Assembly: GCA_918026815.1 (NCBI GenBank)
Contig: CAKJVC010000075.1
Span: 1 to 64,000, forward strand
Direction: 5' to 3'
Length of the DNA stretch: 64,000 bases
From: Chalara sp. BL73
Lineage: Eukaryota; Ascomycota; Leotiomycetes; Helotiales
This document shows, one piece after another, positions 57,123 through 64,000 of the stretch. The position numbers and the translations under genes are program-made. Under the pieces are notes generated by a model that saw nothing but the letters and a program-made list of their open reading frames with translations, ran no database searches and was not told the origin of the DNA. Position 1 is the stretch's first letter. Every line of letters starts with the position of its first letter.

Positions 57123-57873
57123 TTTAATTCCGAATTGAGTTGACAAGGGGGTTACAGTTGGGCGAGGCTAGAAAATCTTGGCCAAGGCAAGAAATCGTAA
57201 CTTTAAAAGCTCAGCCAAGCTAGAAATCTTTACTTCGGCATATGCCAAACATAAAATAAGCTATGCTAAGAAAACGGGCTTCGCGTTTTTTATTGCGACG
57301 CGTACAATATAACTTTTAAATTTTAAAATAAAAACGTTACAACTTTGTATTTTTTGCTGCTTAATGTAACAATCGGTATGCCCAAGGTGCGGCACGGAGG
57401 TCATGATACGGAGCAAGGGGTGATGACCAGGGTATGAGGGGTTTCAGGCCCAATACGGGGTAGGACGAGAACTTATGGGCTAGTACTGTACATGCCAGTC
57501 ATAGCAACGACTGATACCTATAATTACATGGAGAGGGGCTTTGGGGGGCCGTAAGGACTATTAGGCCTGTAGAACATGTTTGCAGGCTCTTTGCTTTAGC
57601 GTAGTGATCACTGCAGTCGTTGCTGGGGCCTAGGAGTTTTTTTTCTTGGCTATTCTGCCTTAGTGCCAAGAGCCCCATTACTTTTGGCCGCGACCTCCAT
57701 ACTGCCGTTCCACTTTTCTTCATTTCCGACACCCACAGCGCCATCCTATCAACTTCCTCCCAGGGGAATGCCTCAACACCTCAAGGTACGAGAACCAGAG
57801 CATCCGCGCCACGAGGCTGGCGGCAACCCGGCCAGGGAGCTAGGTGAAAGAGTAAGCTAATACTATACAGAGA
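57123..57873. other. Upstream region of the RNase H gene
   Basis: AT-rich at the left, normal composition from about 57370. No separate gene is supported. CCACGAGGCT and an in-frame stop separate it from the ATG at 57874. Confidence 0.4.
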
Positions 57874-59058
57874 ATGGCAAGCCAACGCGCTAGTCAAGTC
57901 CCCTCACCAGTCTCTTTCTTTTACCCTACACCACAGGTCGCAGCGAAGAACCTCCAGACAGCAACTCTCTTTACTCGCATCAATGTTCTCGCCGATCCAG
58001 AAGTTGTTACCAGGGCATTAGCGGAGTCTTCTCACCTTAAAAACACCTTTCTCCTCGGGCACTATAATGATATTCTTGTCTTTGACCGTGTTCAAGAGGA
58101 GCATGTTGCACATGTTCGGGCAGTGCTTGAAATGCTAAGAAGGGAGAGCCTAAAGGCAGATATCAACCGCTGTGCATTTGATAAGCCGAGCTGGACAGAC
58201 GCAGGCTTCCATATCAATCCGATTGAAACTCCGGGGAAGGTTGCTTTTATGGTTATACTTGAGGAGGCTATTATACCTGACCAGAAGGATAGCAAGATCG
58301 AGGCAACCAGACTCGCAGCCGTGGGAAACGATGATAGCGAAGGATTAGACACCCAAAGAGAGTCTATAACCCGCGCCCAGCTCCAATATAGAGACGATGG
58401 CACGTTGATTGTCCCTAACATTCATCCCTTCACTCCTCCAAGCCCCACGACTATGCCACAGCAGCTCTTCCTACCACGACGGCAGCGGGATCGCCAGTTT
58501 CCCCGCTTCACCCACCGATCTGACGCCGGCACCTTACTCATCTACATCGACGGCGCGTGTCTAAACAACGGCCAGCCCAACCCAGCAGCAGGTTGGGGAT
58601 TTGTCTTTCGCGAACCAGAGCCCAATGCGCCGGAGATAGGAAGAGTCTCCGGCCGACTCGAGGACTGTGGCCCCTCCGGCGAGTCTCACCCTCAGACAAG
58701 CAACCGGGCCGAGCTTCGGGCAGTGATTGCGGCCCTCCAATTCCGAGCATGGTTTGGTGAGGGCTGGACAAGATTAGTGATTGCTGCGGACTCGGAATAT
58801 GTGACCAAAGGAGCCACAGAGTGGGTGCAGACCTGGGGGCGGAATGGCTGGGTTACGAGTGGCCGGACGGCAGTCAAGAATCGGGACCTGTGGGAAGAAC
58901 TGATTGGTGAGGTAATTGGCTATCAAGAACGTGGAATGGAAGTCTGCTTTTGGAAGATCCCGCGAGCTTGGAATACAGAGGCAGACCAGACTGCTAAGGC
59001 CGGAGCTAGGGAGGAGAGGTGTAAGGACTTTAGCGCTATAATAGGCGTACTTGCATAG
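57874..59058 (+). CDS. RNase H-domain protein with a reverse-transcriptase-like N-terminal segment, 394 residues
   Basis: The C-terminal half is a type I RNase H fold, which cuts RNA in RNA-DNA hybrids. Catalytic residues are visible: Asp in LLIYIDGACLNNG (about 225), Glu in TSNRAELRAVIAAL (about 278), Asp in VIAADSEYVTKGA (about 305) and Asp in WNTEADQTAK (about 371). Residues 63-103 (HYNDILVFDRVQEEHVAHVR, then AVLEMLRRESLKADINRCAF) resemble the Gypsy RT block YLDDIL..EEH..HV..VL..LR......KC.F, with the first Asp of YxDD replaced. A linker rich in charged residues and a Pro-rich stretch (PFTPPSPTTMPQQ) join the two. A single exon with no stop. It may be a host gene built from a retroelement or a coincidental resemblance. 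The RNase H assignment is firm; cellular role unknown. Confidence 0.85.
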   Translation: MASQRASQVPSPVSFFYPTPQVAAKNLQTATLFTRINVLADPEVVTRALAESSHLKNTFLLGHYNDILVFDRVQEEHVAHVRAVLEMLRRESLKADINRCAFDKPSWTDAGFHINPIETPGKVAFMVILEEAIIPDQKDSKIEATRLAAVGNDDSEGLDTQRESITRAQLQYRDDGTLIVPNIHPFTPPSPTTMPQQLFLPRRQRDRQFPRFTHRSDAGTLLIYIDGACLNNGQPNPAAGWGFVFREPEPNAPEIGRVSGRLEDCGPSGESHPQTSNRAELRAVIAALQFRAWFGEGWTRLVIAADSEYVTKGATEWVQTWGRNGWVTSGRTAVKNRDLWEELIGEVIGYQERGMEVCFWKIPRAWNTEADQTAKAGAREERCKDFSAIIGVLA

Positions 59059-60440
59059 TAATTCATGTTTTGTAGAGCGCTATATCTTTAACTTCCAAGT
59101 CTCCACTATCCAATACACCAAGCCAGGATTGCTAAGACCTCTAGCCGGAACCTATCCCCCCTAACACCACGTCTCCGGGATCGGCTAGGTTATCTAATAT
59201 GCCTCCCCTCTGTCAGTTGATTGGGAACGTTGTACTTCCTGACTACCTCTTGGGCAGGTAGTAGGTAGATCTACAGGTGGTGCTAGATAGCCAAACTCGT
59301 ATGGATATAGGCCGTATCTAGATACGTTACTATTCTTTCCGCTAGCGGCAACACCGGACCACTACGGGCTGAAAATGGCGTCCTAGTGTTAGGCAAACGT
59401 GCAGTTTGCTTGATTATACTAAGTAATATCAATAAGATCTAAGGATCTTGTATAAGATATGGTTATTGTCTGGATAGAAGAGCACCGCAGTGGGAATACT
59501 ACTACGTCAACCTCCAATATGTAGCTAGCTATTAGCGTTAAACATAGCAAATCTGGACTCCAGACCGTTGCCATACGTACCAACCCGGACCTAGCCCCTA
59601 CTAGAAACCCTACTCTTACATCCCTTGTTCGCTCTACATAGCCGCGAGACAGCCGGTTTGAACTTTGCCCTTCTCCACCTTCATTTTTTATCTACAACTC
59701 TCCGCCGCCGGCAATCACGTCCCCGTTCACCTAGTCCTCCCTTAGTCGTGCATCTATAACACTTGGCTATAGCATGAACGAGAGTCCTGACGCATCGCTA
59801 CTCGTGCCGCTTAAAATTTAGTTGCCATACCCTGGCGTGTATACTGCTAAAAGGAATATTAATAGCTTTCCGCTTGTTTTAATGTCTTGCTGGGCTGTCT
59901 TGTACGGCTTTTCTATTTCAAATACGTCGGGCTTTAACCGTTATACTGGTTCCTGAGTATAGTCTTTCTTGTTTAGATAGCTGCCTACTTTACTTGATAC
60001 TCAATAGCTCTCGGTGTGAGTTCTCGCTTCCCGATGACTATCTCGACTTTCTATAGAGCTTTAACCTTTTCTGGAAATTTTATTAATTCCTTCGGGCCTA
60101 TTGTGAGGTGGACTTTTAAGCACAGTTAAAATCACACCCCTCCAATTGTCGAAAAGTCGAAAAGGCGCATTGTCAACGATAATACAACTTTGCCAGTTTT
60201 ATAAACTTTGATCTGCCCAGTCTTACTTCTGAAAGTCTTGATTCTTTCGGTACTTAGCCAACTCCGCGTAGCTCGCAGAATACTATAACATAGTTCCTCC
60301 GGACTTGTATTGTCGAACTAGTGTGCTTTGTTTTCTTTTTCTGAATCGCAAACCGGGTGCCGTTACACTTCGGGAGTACTCGGATACAAACCGGCGATGC
60401 AGTCCTTATAGCCTATAAAATCACTTCAGACTAGCAACAA
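59059..60440. other. Degraded sequence, no gene recognised
   Basis: No open reading of note on either strand. It is scattered with stops, moderately AT-rich, probably an old repeat or decayed gene. It may contain the decayed N-terminus of the CHAT gene that follows, but I found no recognisable residues. Confidence 0.4.
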
Positions 60441-61420
60441 GCTTATAAGGCATCAAACAACACCGTACACCTTATTCCGAAATTAACATTACGATCACTC
60501 GAAATTCTGACAAGCAACATATACGGTTGCGATAGCATTGCAAGCAGACAAAGGGGCGATTGTTGCACTGAACCTTTTAAGCAGAGTCGCGGCATTCTCG
60601 CAACATTTCTAGAGGAGATGTGGACCAATATTATAGGTGTACGGAAGAGATATTCTAAGTTAGCAGACAATTTCTCCGTCTTCGGACCGAGTTAGAACTC
60701 TCGGTTAAACGCCATAGCTCTTTTCTGGATGAAGATAATGTGTTTTTTTGGCAGGCTCCAGAGAATCGGCGTTATAACGCGGGTAATGAGCTCGATAAGA
60801 TGATTATTGAAATTCGCAAACTGTCTGGATTTGAAGAATTTTGACCGCCCTTAGTAGAAGAGAAATGCAGGCTGCCGCAAAGTCTGGCCCGATTGCTGTC
60901 ATAAATGTGAGCGATCACCACTATAATGCGACACTTGTAGAGGAAAATAAAATAGAGGTTTAACCTTGCCCTACCTCAATAGTGAAAAAATCATGAAAAA
61001 GGTGCAAAGAAGCAGCCTAGAAAGTCCTACGATTCTTGGGTAGCCGTAGGATGTCGCTGCAAATTCAATCCTGAACACCTTTAGGTTTAATCAGCCTCCA
61101 TCTGCTGTTAACTGGCCATATGTATAGTTAATTCCTACGGGTCCGTGGAGCAAATTTCCTCTCTACGCGGCTAGGCGTTATGAAGGCGGCTATGCAGAAA
61201 CAGTGCTCGACAAGGTGGTGTCATCTTACAGTCCGTCTATCTGGGCAATCATACGCGGCCGTCGATGCCGCATTACACTATCGGCTCCAGCACAGGCGCC
61301 CCTTGTTGCCATGCAGGATATGCTAGAACACAGAAACGTCCCTTTTTTGCAGTTAAGGAGGTAGCAATGCTACACGATCTTTGCAGACTAATAGGTTTCA
61401 CCCCATTCAGTGTAGCCAGT
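60441..61420 (+). pseudogene. CHAT-domain (caspase-like, TPR-CHAT) protein relic
   Basis: CHAT domains are caspase-fold modules found in bacterial and fungal TPR or NLR-like proteins. In changing frames the strand reads TLIPKLTLRSLEILTSN (60470), AIALQADKGAIVALNLL, then FLEEMWTNIIGVRKRYSKLA (60600-60670), ENRRYNAGNELDKMIIEIRK with LSGFEEF (60760-60840), and AAAKSGPIAVINVSDHHYNA with TLVEENKIEV (60870-60960). FNQPPSAVNWPYV then precedes LIPTGPWSKFPLYAARRYEG, ETVLDKVVSSYSPSIWAIIRGRR, and FFAVKEVAMLHDLC (to 61390). This order matches the helical linker and CHAT core of large fungal proteins. Many frame changes and stops occur, and the catalytic His/Cys region is not intact. The upstream TPR part is absent. 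Confidence 0.75.
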
Positions 61421-61607
61421 AGTGTGTACGCCGAAATTGCTGCAGTAATTTCACACCTGATTACGCACTGCAGTATAACCTCCCCTGAAGAATATGTACT
61501 AAATAGCAATGCAGTAATATATCTCCTTTTGTCATACGCACGGCGTACTAGAGTACAATTGCACGTGACTCATAAGATCCTTTTACTCTTCCTTTAATTT
61601 CCAACTC

Positions 61608-61870
61608 CTATTCTCCTATTCTTTCCTCTAATTTGAAAGCTTTTACCTTACACCAGGACCCTAAACACTCCAAAGCTTTAATCACTTTTACTGAAAGCTT
61701 ATTACGGCGATCTGTAACTATAATTTTGCAAGATGAGAAAAAAAGTTTTGGCTTTACACTTATTGCAGGAATAAAAAGCAAGTTTAAGGCCATTTTACTT
61801 AAATTAAAGTATATAGCCTGCTGCTCAAGCGCTAACTACCAATTTTTAACACTTTCAAAGTCGTAGTGCA
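61608..61870 (-). pseudogene. hAT transposase C-terminal fragment, A/T-mutated
   Basis: The minus strand reads YFNLSKMALNLLFIPAISVK, then KLFFSSCKIIVTDRRNKL and VIKALECLGSWCKVKAFKLEER, ending at 61608. This is the hAT dimerisation domain, as in the element at 12302 but from another family. Lys and Phe replace expected Glu, Arg and Leu, and a stop lies just upstream, consistent with RIP. No ends of the element were found. Confidence 0.78.
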
Positions 61871-62197
61871 GCAGTGAACTGCAAAATCGAGTATATTTGT
61901 CCCGGCTATTTAATTCGATCCGTTTATTGCGACAATAGTTAACAAGAATAAATAAAAAAGGATTTTTATCCTTGTAAACTTGTTTACGGAAACGCTTTGT
62001 TTACGCAAAGTTTAATATTTACAATTTTTTAAATATCGCTAAAACTTTTAATAAAGTCGATTTTGACTCTTTTTTTGGGTAACAAATCTTAAAACCGGGG
62101 TTATATACAGGTTTTTCGGTTGTAAAATAAATAACTTTACAATAATAGTATTCGATATTTATTTTGCTATTTTGTTTTAGTGTAAAACCTAGCTTAG
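61871..62197. other. AT-rich mutated repeat, no gene
   Basis: Probably the rest of the mutated hAT or another repeat. No readable domain. Confidence 0.4.
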
Positions 62198-62391
62198 TGT
62201 CAAGCGCCAGGATGTCACATGCTAAGGGGCACTGAGGGGAGCTCGGTAAAGGCACTAAGGCTTGGCATGTATAGGTAGGTAGGGAGTCGCTAGGGGTTCG
62301 GAGGGTATAAGTAGAGGACTCGGGACATAGTAGAGATTAGTCTTCGTATCAATTGCAGTTGACTTGTGCCACCCTACTCGAGCACCTTACA
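62198..62391 (+). repeat. 194-bp solo LTR (family B, copy 3)
   Basis: It starts TGTCAAGCGCC and ends GCACCTTACA, with imperfect target repeats CTTAG and CCTAG. Compared with 46895-47097 it shows a short deletion and several G-to-A changes. Confidence 0.82.
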
Positions 62392-62438
62392 CCTAGCGTA
62401 CTGTAAATTAAATATGCGACACTGTAAACTATCCGTTC

Positions 62439-62613
62439 TGTCACGAACACGCGCTGTGGATCTACAGATACAGAGGGCAACGGTGGTATCATACGAGAAT
62501 CTAAAGCTAAGGAAGGAAAAGGAGCTCGGGGAGAGCAGGCTGTATATACACGAGGGAGCGCTAGCGGCTCGGCTACGGCAAATCCATTGCTCGACCAGGG
62601 TCGGGACGTGACA
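62439..62613 (-). repeat. 175-bp solo LTR (family A, copy 3)
   Basis: Reverse complement of the family at 24038 and 44698. Flanking 5-mers are CGTTC and CGTTA. The last 45 bp are more diverged than in the other two copies. Confidence 0.82.
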
Positions 62614-62618
62614 CGTTA

Positions 62619-64000
62619 TAATTATTACGGCCTTGGGTTCTGGAGGGGTTTTTTTTTAAACTTTTATCGAATTTTGCCTTCTTTTTATTAGAGTTTAGCA
62701 TAAAGTTTTGCTGTAATTCACAAGTAAATTGTACACAAAAAGTAAATTCGAAACTAAAAAACTGTATAAAATCGAAGCTATATTGCGGTTTTTGCACTTT
62801 TATCGTAGTACGTTTATGGCGTAAATATATCAAGTTGTTGAAACTTGAGAGGAATTCTATGACTACTAAGCAAAGTCAGCTGATTCCTTGATTCCTATTA
62901 GCCGTAGCTCCTTATACGAACCCTTGTACGATCCCTTGTACACACCCTAGTTCTGACCCTGGGAAGTACTGATTATTAGGGGGGGTAGCAGAAACGAGCA
63001 CTCGCTGGACGTGCGAGCTTGCCCGTGACAGAAAAAGAATGCAAAACGGAAGGGAAAAAAAGACGAAAACGGGCAAAACACTGAAGCAGATGTTCCTTGA
63101 ATATGGCGACACTTACCCTATCTCATCGCTTGAATGGAGGTAGGGTCGTCAAGTTAGCTTTTGCACATGTGTTGCGAAAAGGGTTCTTCTCCGGCAGCTT
63201 GTGGCGGATTTACTTTCTCTGTCTGCGAAGGGGCCCATTTCAATTGCTCTTGTGGAAAAAGATATATAGGAACATTTAGTAGCAATAGAGATTGTAGAAA
63301 AGTTTCGAAATCCGAGACTTGCTGACTGGTACCCAAAGGAATCCAACATGCCAGAAAGCCTCCTCCCACTTTCAGTCTCCAAAACGGATCCTAAAACACC
63401 AGAAATACATTAATCAATATTCCGTAGCATACCGCACCACAGTCTTCTAACGAAATTTCAGGAAAAGTTCAAAATGGCAATTTAAGTTGCCGGTGCCCAT
63501 CAAATATTTACAACCGGAGATTCTTTTTCTCAACACCACAGATACAAATAATATATCATCACTACAATATCGCAACTAGCATAGGTATCGCCTTGAACTG
63601 TTGCTATTCTATTCTTTTTTACTTAAAGCCAAGAACCAGCTAATTTTATGCCTGCTACCAACTGGCCGCTTCAGATTCCTCATTTTACACACCCTAGTGC
63701 CGATTTTCCACTATACAATGTCCCATGTCCCAACTCCCAGATGAACACACCCGTCTCGAACCAGTCGTAGATAACATCAGCAAGCATAAAGACCCCCAAC
63801 CCGCTTTTCTTCCGCGCCGCGATCTAAACGCTCAAGGGGTCTAATTAAATAAACGACAAACACCGCTCACGAATGTATATGCGATACAAGCGTTATTGCC
63901 CCGGCACGCAGCAAGGCACGCAGCTAGATCGTTGACTCCAGGTGTAGCAATAGGAGCTGGAGAGCCAGCTGGGGCGGCGTTCATTGGGTTGGCGTGGGTG
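62619..64000. other. End of window, no gene recognised
   Basis: AT-rich up to about 62870, then normal composition. The stretch ending GCCCGTGACA at 63030 may be another LTR end (reverse strand TGTCACGGGC), but no partner or target repeat was found. Small readings near 63100-63380 carry no family motif. Confidence 0.4.

Noticed and set aside
57168..57210. Similarity of GGGTTACAGTTGGGC.AGG.TAGAAAA to the hAT element near 14317
   Set aside because: Only about 26 bases match and no further hAT sequence follows; possibly a relic but too short to call.
62870..63030. Possible LTR ending GCCCGTGACA
   Set aside because: No matching start, no target duplication and no second copy in the window.

Overview
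The window looks like nuclear DNA of a filamentous ascomycete (Pezizomycotina). Genes are separated by long intergenic stretches, introns are short (about 45-85 nt) with fungal donor, branch and acceptor sites, and two genes carry heterokaryon-incompatibility (HET) domains. The transposon families (pogo/Fot-like, hAT, Copia, Gypsy) are typical of such genomes. Several kilobase-scale AT-rich blocks show the C-to-T and G-to-A pattern expected of repeat-induced point mutation (RIP). No bacterial features, tRNA, rRNA or CRISPR were seen.

Layout. (1) 1-9.1 kb is a gene-like block: a broken zinc-type dehydrogenase/enoyl-reductase-like gene (-), a U1-zinc-finger WBP4/FBP21-like gene (-), an intact mitochondrial stomatin-like SLP2 gene (+) and a 5'-truncated MON2-like gene (-). 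The three minus-strand genes share a series of one-base homopolymer frameshifts. (2) 9.1-18.8 kb is a transposon graveyard. It holds a solo LTR with a 5-bp target duplication, then a Fot/pogo-like element (11062-16668) carrying a complete hAT element (12302-15769) with an exact 8-bp duplication. A FAR1/MULE fragment and the 3' end of a Copia element with its LTR follow. (3) 18.9-20.9 kb is an intact HET gene. (4) 21.8-24.5 kb is a second pogo-like element with palindromic subterminal repeats, itself hit by a solo LTR. (5) 25.2-32.3 kb is a complete, heavily RIP-mutated Gypsy retrotransposon with a TIR element nested inside. (6) 32.3-40.6 kb is more AT-rich nested repeat, including an AT-rich but apparently still coding, multi-intron hAT transposase (35159-37906, -). 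(7) 41.0-43.8 kb is a second, 906-residue HET-like gene. (8) 43.8-47.1 kb is repeat sequence with two solo LTRs. (9) 48.4-51.5 kb holds a LaeA-like methyltransferase (-) and an alpha/beta hydrolase (+). (10) 53.3-56.0 kb is a junction where a 3'-truncated NAPE-PLD-like gene (+) meets a truncated PKS (SAT-KS) gene (-) tail to tail. (11) 56.4-57.1 kb is a 700-bp MITE-like element built from copies of a 14-bp motif. (12) 57.9-59.1 kb is an RNase H gene with a reverse-transcriptase-like N-terminal segment. (13) 60.4-61.9 kb holds a decayed CHAT-domain gene and a hAT fragment, followed by two more solo LTRs.

There is no obvious operon-like co-function. The biological themes are allorecognition or cell-death-type genes (two HET genes and a CHAT relic), remnants of secondary metabolism (SAT-KS, LaeA-like, enoyl-reductase-like) and a layered transposon record whose order can be read from target-site duplications. 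The strongest findings are the stratigraphy of nested elements, the fading of RIP toward the outer ends of the Gypsy LTRs, a coding hAT inside the AT-rich block, the NAPE-PLD/PKS breakpoint, and the RT-like/RNase H fusion. All family names come from recognition of sequence motifs by eye. No database search was run.
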